NCBI RefSeq assembly: GCF_011290365.1 | Contig: NZ_CP049786.1 | Coordinates: 1,302,001-1,366,000, forward strand | Length of the DNA: 64,000 bases | DNA from: Leclercia sp. 29361 | GTDB taxonomy: Bacteria; Pseudomonadota; Gammaproteobacteria; Enterobacterales; Enterobacteriaceae | Reading direction: 5' to 3' | In this document: positions 1-7,812 of the stretch, piece after piece | Layout of the letters: each line of letters begins with the position of its first letter | Position numbering within the stretch: position 1 is the stretch's first letter | Notes under the pieces: model-generated | Databases searched by the model: none | Told to the model about the DNA's origin: nothing | The model's input: only the letters and a program-made list of their open reading frames with translations | Translations under genes and position numbers: made by a program

Positions 1-534
1 CCGACACGCAATGATATTCGGCACATTTAAAAAGTGAGAGCAGATGATTGAACGGTTATTGACTGGCGAAAAAGAAAAAACAAGGTCGGCTTTGCGGTAG
101 GCCAGCAGATCTTCTGCAGTCTCTTTAGACAACTGCAGGTCATGGTACTCAATTTCGTAATTATGCTCTCGCATCAGCAGCTTCATCGGCCCGAACAGAC
201 GGTCCGGGGTTAGTACCTGCGGGGCGTAGACAACGATATTCTTCTCCAGCGACGAGCCATGCATAATGTTAATCGTCTGCTCAAGCTGATTCAGATTCTG
301 TTCCAGGTGCTTATGCAGGTTAGCACCCACGGTGGTGGGGGTAATGCCTTTACCGGAGCGGATAAACAGCGGGTCGTTCAACTGGTTGCGTAAACGCTGC
401 AGCGACTGGCTTACGGCTGAAGGGGTAATAAACAGGGTCTCAGCGGCCTTGCTGATACTCAGGTGCTGATAGATGCATTCAAATATGACCAGCAAGTTTA
501 AATCAAATTTTTTCAGATCGTAGAGATTAGCCAT
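1..534 (-). CDS. ybdO: LysR-type transcriptional regulator YbdO/CitR-like (3' end outside window)
   Basis: The first 178 codons of a LysR-family regulator read leftward; the stop lies beyond the left edge. The N-terminus begins MANLYDLKKFDLNLLVIFEC, followed by the winged helix-turn-helix (about residues 8-67, with ITPSAVSQSLQRLR as recognition helix) and the start of the effector-binding domain. The N-terminus agrees closely with E. coli YbdO as I remember it, which also lies upstream of ahpC. The ATG at 534 is supported by that agreement. In E. coli dsbG separates this gene from ahpC; here dsbG is absent. A large inverted repeat at 590-633 could be its operator. The inducer is not deducible. 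Confidence 0.88.
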   Translation of the reverse strand, partial: MANLYDLKKFDLNLLVIFECIYQHLSISKAAETLFITPSAVSQSLQRLRNQLNDPLFIRSGKGITPTTVGANLHKHLEQNLNQLEQTINIMHGSSLEKNIVVYAPQVLTPDRLFGPMKLLMREHNYEIEYHDLQLSKETAEDLLAYRKADLVFSFSPVNNRSIICSHFLNVPNIIACR

Positions 535-589
535 GATTCATCCTGATTAGCTGTGCTGTTACCGTAATCTTATACACGATAACTATAGA

Positions 590-633
590 AGTTAGTTAGC
601 CATTCTCCATCCATTTGATTGGCTAACTTAACT
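590..633. promoter_or_regulatory. Inverted repeat upstream of ybdO, candidate operator
   Basis: The arms AGTTAGTTAGCC (590-601) and GGCTAACTTAACT (621-633) are reverse complements apart from one inserted T, separated by 19 bases. It lies 56 bases upstream of the divergently read LysR gene, in an AT-rich stretch. LysR-type regulators usually bind such dyads and autoregulate; that this dyad is bound by YbdO is inference. Confidence 0.45.
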
Positions 634-844
634 AATTTTAAATTCCAGCTTAATATATCATGGCTACAGATTAATAAAATAAAAGCGACGCTATTGTTTA
701 AATAATTTTATCCACAAAAGTCGGACGGCTATGTTGAATTCATGCCGCGACTTCTGTATTAACCTGACCCATCATCCTGTCTGGTGGACTGTTATCGGGT
801 ATGCCCATCACCGGGCATAATTCATGTTTGTTATCTATTTATTA

Positions 845-1055
845 AAGCGAAGGTTCGGTAAAACCTATCACAGTCATAGGGATTATCACCCCGTTAGCCA
901 ATTGCCCTTTCGTTGGCAGGATGGTGTAATCCCTTCGCTGTTACGACCTTGCTAAAGGTAATGTAGAGCGCAACGCATCGCCAGCTTCGGTTGGCACTGA
1001 TGTTACCTTCGGGTAGCTCAGGTATCAGGGCCGCCGTTCAGGCGGCCTTTTTACT
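845..1055 (+). ncRNA. Candidate structured RNA (sRNA or ahpC leader) ending in a terminator
   Basis: No credible protein gene lies between 535 and 1173, but 845-1055 can fold extensively. AGCGAAGG (846-853) pairs with CCTTCGCT (932-939), enclosing GGGATTATCACC pairing with GGTGTAATCCC and a small hairpin GCCAA/TTGGC. A second arm pairs AAGGTAA (near 954-960) with TTACCTT (near 1002-1008) around a GCCA/TGGC hairpin. It ends at a strong intrinsic terminator at 1029-1052. It could be a free small RNA or the 5' leader of ahpC with premature termination. I do not recognise a named family. The start is approximate. Confidence 0.5.
1029..1052 (+). terminator. Intrinsic terminator upstream of ahpC
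   Basis: GGCCGCC and GGCGGCC form a perfect 7-bp stem with a GTTCA loop, followed directly by five T. No plus-strand protein gene precedes it, so it implies an RNA starting in the upstream intergenic region. Confidence 0.75.
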
Positions 1056-1173
1056 TTGTGGCCTCTGCACGGGTTGTTAGGTATTGCTGATTGATTTGAT
1101 ACGGCAAACGCATTAGCCCGAAACGGCAAAGTTGGTTACCTTAGCTCTCAACGAAAACACGGAGGAAGTACAG

Positions 1174-1737
1174 ATGTCTTTAATTAATACCAAAATCAAA
1201 CCTTTCAAAAACCAGGCGTTCAAAAACGGCGACTTCGTAGAGATCACCGAGAAAGATACCGAAGGCCGCTGGAGCGTGTTCTTCTTCTACCCGGCTGACT
1301 TTACTTTCGTCTGCCCGACCGAACTGGGTGACGTTGCAGATCACTACGACGAACTGCAGAAGCTGGGCGTAGACGTTTACTCTGTCTCTACCGACACCCA
1401 CTTCACCCACAAAGCGTGGCACAGCAGCTCTGAAACCATCGCTAAAATCAAATACGCGATGATCGGTGACCCGACTGGCGCCCTGACCCGTAACTTTGAA
1501 AACATGCGTGAAGACGAAGGTCTGGCCGACCGCGGCACCTTTATCGTTGACCCGCAGGGCATCATCCAGGCCATCGAAGTTACCGCTGAAGGTATTGGCC
1601 GTGACGCATCCGACCTGCTGCGCAAAATCAAAGCGGCTCAGTATGTTGCTTCTCACCCAGGCGAAGTGTGCCCGGCGAAATGGAAAGAAGGCGACGCGAC
1701 TCTGGCTCCATCCCTGGACCTGGTTGGCAAAATCTAA
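1174..1737 (+). CDS. ahpC: Alkyl hydroperoxide reductase subunit C (2-Cys peroxiredoxin)
   Basis: A 187-residue typical 2-Cys peroxiredoxin that reduces H2O2, organic peroxides and peroxynitrite in the cytoplasm and is recycled by AhpF. The peroxidatic Cys47 is in FTFVCPTE and the resolving Cys in GEVCPAKW near residue 166. The ATG at 1174 is chosen over an in-frame ATG at 1132 because it has the ribosome site GGAGGAAG and begins [11 protein letters not shown] like E. coli AhpC. ahpF follows after 149 bases carrying a REP unit. In enterics ahpCF is induced by OxyR; I could not place a convincing OxyR site. Length and motifs are complete. Confidence 0.98.
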   Translation: MSLINTKIKPFKNQAFKNGDFVEITEKDTEGRWSVFFFYPADFTFVCPTELGDVADHYDELQKLGVDVYSVSTDTHFTHKAWHSSSETIAKIKYAMIGDPTGALTRNFENMREDEGLADRGTFIVDPQGIIQAIEVTAEGIGRDASDLLRKIKAAQYVASHPGEVCPAKWKEGDATLAPSLDLVGKI

Positions 1738-1746
1738 GTCTGCAAC

Positions 1747-1773
1747 GCCCGGCGGCGCTACGCTTGCCCGGGC
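1747..1773. repeat. REP-type palindromic unit between ahpC and ahpF
   Basis: GCCCGG and CCGGGC ends flank a GGCGCTACGC core, the form REP units take in Enterobacter-like genomes. A second degenerate piece, GCCCGGATAAGGC, lies at 1835-1847 inside an ATGCAAG/CTTGCAT dyad. Such intercistronic hairpins can stabilise upstream mRNA and favour excess AhpC over AhpF (inference). Confidence 0.65.
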
Positions 1774-1886
1774 AATCAATGGGCGCATCTGCGCCCATTT
1801 CATTCCAACACCATGATGCAAGTTGCATTCAGGCAGCCCGGATAAGGCCGCTTGCATGATGATGTTTTTTAAGCAGGAGATGAATA

Positions 1887-3449
1887 ATGCTCGACACCAA
1901 CATGAAAACCCAGCTCAAGGCCTACCTTGAGAAACTGACCAAGCCTGTTGAGCTGATTGCCACGCTGGATGACAGCGCTAAATCGGCAGAAATCAAGGAA
2001 CTGCTGGCTGAAATTGCCGAACTGTCTGCGAAAGTGACCTTTAAAGAAGATAACAGCCTGCCGGTGCGCAAGCCGTCCTTCCTGATCACCAACCCAGGCT
2101 CTACCCAGGGCCCGCGCTTTGCCGGTTCCCCGCTGGGACACGAATTTACCTCTCTGGTCCTGGCGCTGCTGTGGACCGGTGGTCATCCGTCGAAAGAGGC
2201 CCAGGCGCTGCTGGAGCAGATCCGCGACCTCGACGGTGATTTTGAGTTTGAAACTTACTACTCGCTCTCATGCCACAACTGCCCGGACGTGGTGCAGGCC
2301 CTGAACCTGATGGCCGTGCTGAACCCGCGCATCAAACACACCGCGATTGATGGCGGCGTGTTCCAGAATGAAATCACCGATCGCAACGTGATGGGCGTTC
2401 CGGCGGTATTTGTGAACGGGAAAGAGTTTGGTCAGGGTCGTATGACGCTGACGGAAATCGTCGCCAAAGTAGATACCGGCGCGGAAAAACGCGCAGCGGA
2501 AGAGCTGAACAAGCGCGACGCCTACGATGTACTGATCGTCGGCTCCGGCCCGGCGGGTGCTGCGGCTGCGGTGTACTCCGCGCGTAAAGGCATTCGTACC
2601 GGTCTGATGGGCGAACGTTTTGGCGGCCAGGTGCTGGATACCGTGGATATCGAAAACTATATCTCCGTGCCGAAAACCGAAGGTCAGAAACTGGCTGGCG
2701 CCCTGAAAGCGCACGTCAATGACTATGAAGTGGATGTGATTGACAGCCAGAGCGCCAGCAAACTGGTGCCTGCGGCGCAGGAAGGCGGCTTCCATGAGAT
2801 TGAAACCGCATCCGGCGCGGTGCTGAAAGCACGCAGCATCATCATTGCCACCGGTGCCAAATGGCGCAACATGAACGTGCCTGGCGAAGATCAGTATCGC
2901 ACCAAAGGGGTGACCTACTGCCCGCACTGCGACGGCCCGCTGTTTAAAGGCAAGCGCGTGGCGGTGATCGGCGGCGGTAACTCCGGTGTTGAAGCAGCTA
3001 TCGACCTGGCGGGTATTGTTGAGCACGTCACGCTGCTGGAGTTCGCACCAGAGATGAAGGCCGATCAGGTCCTGCAGGATAAAGTCCGCAGCCTGAAAAA
3101 CGTCGATATCATCCTGAACGCACAGACCACTGAAGTGAAAGGCGACGGCAGCAAAGTGACCGGTCTTGAGTACCGTGACCGCGTGAGCGGCGATGTGCAC
3201 AGCGTGCCGCTGGCGGGGATCTTCGTGCAGATTGGTCTGCTGCCAAACACCACCTGGCTGGAAGGCGCGATTGAGCGTAACCGCATGGGCGAGATCATCA
3301 TTGACGCCAAATGTGAAACCAGCGTGAAGGGCGTATTTGCGGCGGGCGACTGCACCACCGTACCGTACAAACAGATTATCATCGCTACCGGTGAAGGGGC
3401 GAAAGCGTCCCTGAGCGCCTTTGATCATCTGATTCGTACCAAAGCATAA
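1887..3449 (+). CDS. ahpF: Alkyl hydroperoxide reductase subunit F (NADH:disulfide reductase)
   Basis: A 520-residue FAD-dependent NADH oxidoreductase that passes electrons to AhpC. The N-terminal tandem thioredoxin-like domain (about 1-200) carries the Cxx[11 protein letters not shown] near residue 130. The thioredoxin-reductase-like part (about 210-520) has the FAD motif [10 protein letters not shown], redox CxxC in YCPHCDGP and NAD motif [10 protein letters not shown]. The [10 protein letters not shown] motif near the end is typical of the family. It follows ahpC and ends in a strong terminator. Start and length agree with E. coli AhpF. Confidence 0.98.
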   Translation: MLDTNMKTQLKAYLEKLTKPVELIATLDDSAKSAEIKELLAEIAELSAKVTFKEDNSLPVRKPSFLITNPGSTQGPRFAGSPLGHEFTSLVLALLWTGGHPSKEAQALLEQIRDLDGDFEFETYYSLSCHNCPDVVQALNLMAVLNPRIKHTAIDGGVFQNEITDRNVMGVPAVFVNGKEFGQGRMTLTEIVAKVDTGAEKRAAEELNKRDAYDVLIVGSGPAGAAAAVYSARKGIRTGLMGERFGGQVLDTVDIENYISVPKTEGQKLAGALKAHVNDYEVDVIDSQSASKLVPAAQEGGFHEIETASGAVLKARSIIIATGAKWRNMNVPGEDQYRTKGVTYCPHCDGPLFKGKRVAVIGGGNSGVEAAIDLAGIVEHVTLLEFAPEMKADQVLQDKVRSLKNVDIILNAQTTEVKGDGSKVTGLEYRDRVSGDVHSVPLAGIFVQIGLLPNTTWLEGAIERNRMGEIIIDAKCETSVKGVFAAGDCTTVPYKQIIIATGEGAKASLSAFDHLIRTKA

Positions 3450-3474
3450 AAACGTAAGACAACACCTGCAACGT

Positions 3475-3507
3475 AAAGAGGCTACCTGACGGTAGCCTCT
3501 TTTTTTT
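3475..3507. terminator. Terminator after ahpF, shared with converging uspG
   Basis: AGAGGCTACC and GGTAGCCTCT form a perfect 10-bp stem with a TGAC loop followed by seven T on the plus strand. It lies between ahpF and the end of uspG, which overlaps the T-tract. Confidence 0.9.
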
Positions 3508-3934
3508 ATCTCACCACCAGCACCGGAACGTAAGCGTGGCGGATCACGCTGGAGGCATTCGAGCCCAGCAGATGAGTGGAAATCGACGGGTTACGCGACC
3601 CGATCACCACGATATCCGCTTTTAGCTCGGTGGCCATCTCGTTGACCACGTCACGTACGTTACCAAAACTGACATGGGTCCTGATCCGCGACGGATCAAT
3701 GCTGAAATGGCTGACCATGGTCTTCAGCCGGGTTTGTGCCTCGTTCCGGATATGCTCCTCGAAGCGGCGCATATCGGCGGCAAAGCGATGCAAACCAAAG
3801 CTGGAAGAGCCCGGTAAAACATGCAGTAAGTGAATAATGCCATCCTGCTGCGCCAGGAATTCAGCGTGGCGGATCGCCTTGTCGCTCAATTCCATCTCAA
3901 AAACATCCACCGGCATAATAATCGTCTGGTACAT
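3506..3934 (-). CDS. uspG: Universal stress protein UspG (UP12)
   Basis: A 142-residue single-domain UspA-superfamily protein. It starts [20 protein letters not shown] and ends with the nucleotide-binding signature VIGSRNP...[21 protein letters not shown] pattern. E. coli UspG (YbdQ) has the same length and sits at the same place after ahpF. The reading frame stays open far upstream to 4552, but the ATG at 3934 has the ribosome site GGGAGAAA and gives the family length, so the extension is rejected. The gene converges on ahpF and diverges from ybdR. Usp proteins respond to growth arrest and stress; the cellular target is not known from sequence. Confidence 0.95.
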   Translation of the reverse strand: MYQTIIMPVDVFEMELSDKAIRHAEFLAQQDGIIHLLHVLPGSSSFGLHRFAADMRRFEEHIRNEAQTRLKTMVSHFSIDPSRIRTHVSFGNVRDVVNEMATELKADIVVIGSRNPSISTHLLGSNASSVIRHAYVPVLVVR

Positions 3935-4159
3935 AACCGTTTCTCCCTGTTTATTTACGCTTAATCCATTCAAACACAAAATATATTCAGATTCTGATAG
4001 CTCGCTGACACTTTTTAATATCGCCCCGATGGTGAGCGTTTTGCCGTATCGCTTTGCAGCCAGGAATAATCCCAAAGCCGTGCAATTTCCCGGTATATCC
4101 CCGCTGATGGCTACCCTTTTAAGGTAAACCCGCATTTTTTCTCTGAATCCGGAGGTCGA

Positions 4160-5398
4160 ATGAAAGCATTGACGTATCACGGACCACACAGCGTTAAGGT
4201 TGAAACAGTACCCGATCCGGTCATTGAGCAAGCTGACGATATCATTCTGCGCATCACGGCAACCGCGATCTGCGGTTCTGATTTGCATCTCTATCGCGGG
4301 AAGATACCTAAGGTTGAACATGGCGATATCTTCGGTCATGAGTTTATGGGCGAAGTGGTGGAGACCGGGCGGGAGGTGAAAAATCTCGTTAAGGGCGATC
4401 GGGTGGTGATCCCCTTTGTCATCGCCTGCGGCGACTGTTTTTTCTGTCGCATGCAGCAGTACGCCGCCTGTGAAACGACCAACGACGGGCATGGCGCGGC
4501 GCTGAACAAAAAACAGATCCCACCTCCGGCTGCGCTCTTTGGTTACAGCCACCTCTACGGCGGCGTGCCCGGCGGGCAGGCGGAGTACGTCCGCGTGCCA
4601 AAAGGCAACGTCGGGCCTTTCAAAGTCCCGCCGCTGCTGTCAGATGATAAAGCGCTGTTCCTCTCGGATATCCTGCCCACCGCCTGGCAGGCCGTCAAAA
4701 ATGCCCAGGTTACTAAAGGTAGCAGCGTCGCGGTGTTTGGTGCCGGGCCGGTGGGACTCCTGACCATTGCCTGCGCCCGCTACCTCGGGGCTGAGCAGAT
4801 TTTTATTGTCGATCACCACGACTACCGGCTGCGTTTCGCCGAGATGCGTTACGGCGCGATCCCGATCAACTTTGACCGCGACGACGACGCTGCAGAAAAA
4901 ATCATCGAGCAGACCAAAGGCCAGCGTGGGGTGGACGCAGTGATTGATGCGGTCGGCTTTGAGGCGAAAGGTAGCACCACGGAAACGGTGCTGACTAACC
5001 TCAAGCTTGAGGGGAGTAGCGGTAAAGCCCTGCGGCAGTGTATTGCGGCGGTACGGCGCGGGGGGATTGTCAGCGTGCCGGGCGTCTATGCCGGCTTTAT
5101 CCACGGTTTCCTGTTTGGTGACGCCTTCGACAAAGGACTCACCTTTAAGATGGGGCAGACCAACGTCCACGCCTGGCTTGGGGAGTTGTTGCCGTTGATC
5201 GAGCAAGGGCTGCTGACGCCGGAGGAGATCGTGACCCACTATATGCCGTTTGAAGAGGCGGCCCGCGGCTACGAGATCTTTGAGAAACGTCAGGAAGATT
5301 GCCGGAAAATCATTCTGGTACCCGGAGCGCAAAGCGCGGAAGTGGCAAAAGAGCGGGTAACCGGGCTGGTCAACCCTGTGCCGGGCGGCGTTATCTGA
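4160..5398 (+). CDS. ybdR: Zinc-dependent alcohol dehydrogenase family oxidoreductase YbdR
   Basis: A 412-residue medium-chain dehydrogenase/reductase equal in length to E. coli YbdR. Catalytic zinc ligands are seen in [10 protein letters not shown] (Cys near 39) and GHEFMGE (His near 61). The structural zinc lobe is the Cys cluster [15 protein letters not shown], and the NAD(P)-binding motif is GAGPVGLL. It resembles glutathione-independent formaldehyde dehydrogenase/threonine dehydrogenase-like enzymes; the true substrate is unknown. A GGAGG ribosome site precedes the ATG. It diverges from uspG and converges on rnk. Confidence 0.93.
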   Translation: MKALTYHGPHSVKVETVPDPVIEQADDIILRITATAICGSDLHLYRGKIPKVEHGDIFGHEFMGEVVETGREVKNLVKGDRVVIPFVIACGDCFFCRMQQYAACETTNDGHGAALNKKQIPPPAALFGYSHLYGGVPGGQAEYVRVPKGNVGPFKVPPLLSDDKALFLSDILPTAWQAVKNAQVTKGSSVAVFGAGPVGLLTIACARYLGAEQIFIVDHHDYRLRFAEMRYGAIPINFDRDDDAAEKIIEQTKGQRGVDAVIDAVGFEAKGSTTETVLTNLKLEGSSGKALRQCIAAVRRGGIVSVPGVYAGFIHGFLFGDAFDKGLTFKMGQTNVHAWLGELLPLIEQGLLTPEEIVTHYMPFEEAARGYEIFEKRQEDCRKIILVPGAQSAEVAKERVTGLVNPVPGGVI

Positions 5399-5415
5399 TA
5401 GCGGAGGAAGCGGAA

Positions 5416-5437
5416 AGAGGATGCCCTGGCATCCTCT
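5416..5437. terminator. Perfect hairpin between converging ybdR and rnk
   Basis: AGAGGATGCC and GGCATCCTCT form a 10-bp perfect stem with a 2-base spacer. There is no good T-run on either side, so it may act as a transcript 3' stabiliser rather than a strong intrinsic terminator. Confidence 0.5.
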
Positions 5438-5470
5438 GGGCAAAGCGGGTTAACGCTTGTTCAGATGGGA

Positions 5471-5881
5471 TCAGCGCAGGTACTCGCCCGCGGCTTCAGG
5501 CTGCCAGATAAGTTCCAGCACCTCCAGATGCGTGGCGATACCGCCTGGTAGTTCCCAGTGAATGGTATCGCCGATACGCAGGCCGATTAACGCGGCGCCC
5601 ACCGGTGCCAGCACTGACAGCTGCGTGCTGCTGTCAGTCATGTTCGCCGGATAGACCAGCGTGCGGGTACGTACTTCGCCGGTAGCCAGATCGCGAAATT
5701 TCACCTGGCTGTTCATGGTCACCACGTCAGCGGGCATGTCCTGCGGGGCGCACATCTGCGCGCGATCCAGTTCGTCATTCAGGGCAGCGGCGACGGGCAG
5801 CGAGGCAAAGGCCGGTTGTTCCAGCAGGCGGTCAATACGCTCAGCATCGAGTTCGTTAATGATAATTGTGGGTCTGGACAT
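5471..5881 (-). CDS. rnk: Regulator of nucleoside diphosphate kinase
   Basis: A 136-residue cytoplasmic GreA/GreB-like protein. The N-terminal coiled-coil is short (about 1-45) and the C-terminal FKBP-like domain (about 50-130) carries [14 protein letters not shown] and [18 protein letters not shown]. It lacks the long acidic-tipped coiled-coil of GreA/B. In E. coli Rnk binds RNA polymerase and affects NDP kinase levels. Same length as E. coli Rnk. The gene is preceded by a long leader with a terminator-like hairpin. Confidence 0.96.
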   Translation of the reverse strand: MSRPTIIINELDAERIDRLLEQPAFASLPVAAALNDELDRAQMCAPQDMPADVVTMNSQVKFRDLATGEVRTRTLVYPANMTDSSTQLSVLAPVGAALIGLRIGDTIHWELPGGIATHLEVLELIWQPEAAGEYLR

Positions 5882-6120
5882 TATTTACTCCATGTCGTTA
5901 ATGCTGCGACAGCCGCAGAAGAGATGCCAAAAGAAAACCCTCGCCATCCGGTAGCGAGGGTTTAACACTGTCTGATAATACTGAGTCTGTGCCCCGGTTT
6001 GAAGTGATGCGTGTCACATTCATGGTGTGGATGTAGTTCGCGGGCAGCAACTGGGTCGTTAGTATGAAATTCAGGCGAAAAAGGTGATCCTTCGCCAATT
6101 TGGTTTATCCTTCTAAGGCG
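5882..6120 (-). ncRNA. rnk 5' leader with premature terminator (rnk leader type)
   Basis: Upstream of rnk the minus strand holds about 240 bases without a gene. They contain, 54 bases before the start codon, a perfect 10-bp stem (5935-5963) followed by a T-rich run. This is the arrangement of the enterobacterial rnk leader, proposed in the literature as a transcription attenuator. The upstream limit is approximate and the controlling signal is unknown. Confidence 0.55.
5927..5963 (-). terminator. Attenuator-type terminator in the rnk leader
   Basis: AAACCCTCGC and GCGAGGGTTT form a perfect 10-bp stem with a 9-base loop. On the minus strand it is followed by TTCTTTTGG. As it lies inside the leader of rnk, it would end transcription before the gene unless antiterminated. 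Confidence 0.7.
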
Positions 6121-6194
6121 CAGGTTATGTAGCGTGACACACCCATAACAGCAGAACAACGAAGACTGTAGCACTAAATTCAGTCTTACTTTTC

Positions 6195-6253
6195 TACGGA
6201 TTGCGTTACGCTGATCCCCTTGGGGTAGGGGGATGAGCGAAGCGTAATCCGTG
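6195..6253. repeat. REP-like imperfect inverted repeat
   Basis: CGGATTGCGTTACGCT at 6197-6212 is the imperfect reverse complement of AGCGAAGCGTAATCCG at 6236-6251; the inner part also pairs (ATCCCC/GGGGAT). It lies between the divergent rnk leader and the flavin-reductase gene and resembles the dispersed extragenic palindromes of enterics. Confidence 0.5.
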
Positions 6254-6291
6254 CCTGCCGGTCTTTATTCCTGAATTATCCAGAGAACTTT

Positions 6292-6921
6292 ATGTACTTT
6301 TATCAACCTTCCCAGGGACACGGCCTGCCGCACGACCCGTTAAACGCCATTGTCGGACCCCGCCCGATCGGCTGGATTGCCTCCTGCGATGCTGAAGGCC
6401 GTCCGAATCTGGCCCCGTACAGCTTCTTCAACTGCTTTAACTACCATCCGCCGATCATCGGCTTTGCCAGCACCGGCTGGAAAGACAGCGTGCGCAATAT
6501 TGTCGAGACCGGGGAGTTTGTCTGGAATCTCACCACCCGCGAACTGGCCAGCGCCATGAATGAAACCTCCGCCAGCCTGCCGCACGGCGAGGATGAGTTT
6601 TTACGTGCCGGGCTGACCAAAGCAGAAAGCCGGGTGGTGAAGGTGCCGCGCGTCGCGCAAAGTCCGGTCAACTTTGAGTGCCGCCTGTCGCAGTGCATCC
6701 AGCTGACGGCGGCAAACGGAGCAGAGATCGATACCTGGCTGGTGCTGGGGGAAGTGGTTGGGATCCACATCGATGAAAGCCTGCTGCATGACGGCATCTA
6801 CCAGACGGCGAAAGCGCAGCCGGTACTGCGTGCCGGTGGCCCGACGGCGTATTTCGCCATCGGTGAAGATCAACGTTTTGACCTGGTCCGCCCGGACGCC
6901 CGAAAAGCGGGCGGTCAGTAA
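6292..6921 (+). CDS. Flavin reductase-like domain protein (FMN-binding split barrel)
   Basis: A 209-residue protein of the flavin-reductase-like family (DIM6/NTAB type). The FMN-binding split barrel covers about residues 8-170. Visible signatures are NAIVGPRPIGWIAS near 18 and PNLAPYSFFNCFNYHPP near 38-55. Family members bind FMN and reduce it or act as partners of monooxygenases; the substrate here is not deducible. K-12 has no gene here as far as I recall. It converges on rna and overlaps its end by 7 bases, so there is no intergenic terminator. A weak purine-rich site (AGAGAAC) precedes the ATG. Confidence 0.85.
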   Translation: MYFYQPSQGHGLPHDPLNAIVGPRPIGWIASCDAEGRPNLAPYSFFNCFNYHPPIIGFASTGWKDSVRNIVETGEFVWNLTTRELASAMNETSASLPHGEDEFLRAGLTKAESRVVKVPRVAQSPVNFECRLSQCIQLTAANGAEIDTWLVLGEVVGIHIDESLLHDGIYQTAKAQPVLRAGGPTAYFAIGEDQRFDLVRPDARKAGGQ

Positions 6922-7724
6922 CCGATCTTGTCGATCACAAACTGCTTGCCGCAGTTACCCGGGTGCGGCTGAGCCATAAACGAGCGGGTCGCCAGCGGGG
7001 CGTTAATGCTGGCGGCGGTCAGCGTGAGCTGCACTTCGGTGAGATAGGCCGGGTTGCCGCTGCAGCTGAGCTTGACGGCTTTCACCGTCGTTGGGCCCCA
7101 GCTTCTGGCTACCGCGGCGTCAAAGGCGCTGCGGGTAATGGTTTTGCCGTAGTTTGCCGCCAGGAACTGCCCCAGCGGGCTGGCCTTCACTTCCTGATTC
7201 ATCCGCACCATGGTGCCGAAATACGCGTCCGGATCAAAGCCGAAGCAGACGCCGTGTTTTGCATATTCATACCGTTCCAGGCAGGAGTTACCGCCTGCAC
7301 CGGGCATCACCTCATTCAGCTTCGCGGCACCGGTCAGCGAAAGTCCGGTCTCGGCGGCGTCACATTTACGGCTGGCTTTTGCCTCCGGCAGATTGGGGAT
7401 CGGGCGGGTCGCGCAGCCATAACGCATCCAGCGGCGATCGTCGACCCCGCGTGCGGCGATCGATTTCGGTAAGCCCGGCCAAAGGCCATGAACGGTGAGG
7501 ATCGTGGCTTTATCGTCACGCTCTTTTTGCAGGCGACACTCATCCGGCGCCGCGCGGTTGCGGTCATGCAGGCTCTGGCAAAAGCCGGACTGCCATGAGA
7601 GCGCCAGCACGTAGCGATCAAAATCCGCATATTGCGTTGCCTGAAGCGGGGCGGCCTGCGCCGCGAACGCGCACAGCACAACTGCGGTTGCGCTGACAGG
7701 CAAAACGAGATCCTTTCTGAACAT
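6915..7724 (-). CDS. rna: Ribonuclease I (RNase T2 family), periplasmic
   Basis: A 269-residue exported RNase T2-family enzyme that cleaves RNA non-specifically through 2',3'-cyclic phosphates. The N-terminus is a signal peptide ending near residue 25 (CAFAAQAAP). The two catalytic segments are LTVHGLWPG with His79 and YEYAKHGVC with Glu153, Lys156 and His157. Several cysteines suggest periplasmic disulfides. Length agrees with E. coli RNase I (268). It reads away from dcuC, with a terminator between them, and its 3' end overlaps the converging flavin-reductase gene. Confidence 0.96.
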   Translation of the reverse strand: MFRKDLVLPVSATAVVLCAFAAQAAPLQATQYADFDRYVLALSWQSGFCQSLHDRNRAAPDECRLQKERDDKATILTVHGLWPGLPKSIAARGVDDRRWMRYGCATRPIPNLPEAKASRKCDAAETGLSLTGAAKLNEVMPGAGGNSCLERYEYAKHGVCFGFDPDAYFGTMVRMNQEVKASPLGQFLAANYGKTITRSAFDAAVARSWGPTTVKAVKLSCSGNPAYLTEVQLTLTAASINAPLATRSFMAQPHPGNCGKQFVIDKIGY

Positions 7725-7771
7725 GTCAATTCCTGATGATTGAAAGCAAAATATTGCTGAGGGCTATTAAA

Positions 7772-7797
7772 GCACAAAAAGCGCCCGCAGGCGCTTT
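7772..7797 (-). terminator. Terminator of dcuC
   Basis: AAAGCGCC and GGCGCTTT form an 8-bp perfect stem with a CGCA loop. On the minus strand it is followed by TTTTTGTGC. It lies 16 bases past the dcuC stop. Confidence 0.85.
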
Positions 7798-7812
7798 ATG
7801 CTCCAGGGCGAC

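Noticed and set aside
731..820. 29-codon ORF (MLNSCRDFC start) upstream of the ahpC leader RNA
   Set aside because: No convincing ribosome site, odd composition, and its end is part of a hairpin; treated as chance.
1054..1173. OxyR-binding site just upstream of ahpC
   Set aside because: No arrangement of ATAG/CTAT half-sites with proper spacing could be found, though OxyR control is expected from E. coli.
3935..4552. N-terminal extension of uspG to 348 residues
   Set aside because: It would run into ybdR on the other strand; the 142-residue start has a ribosome site and family length.
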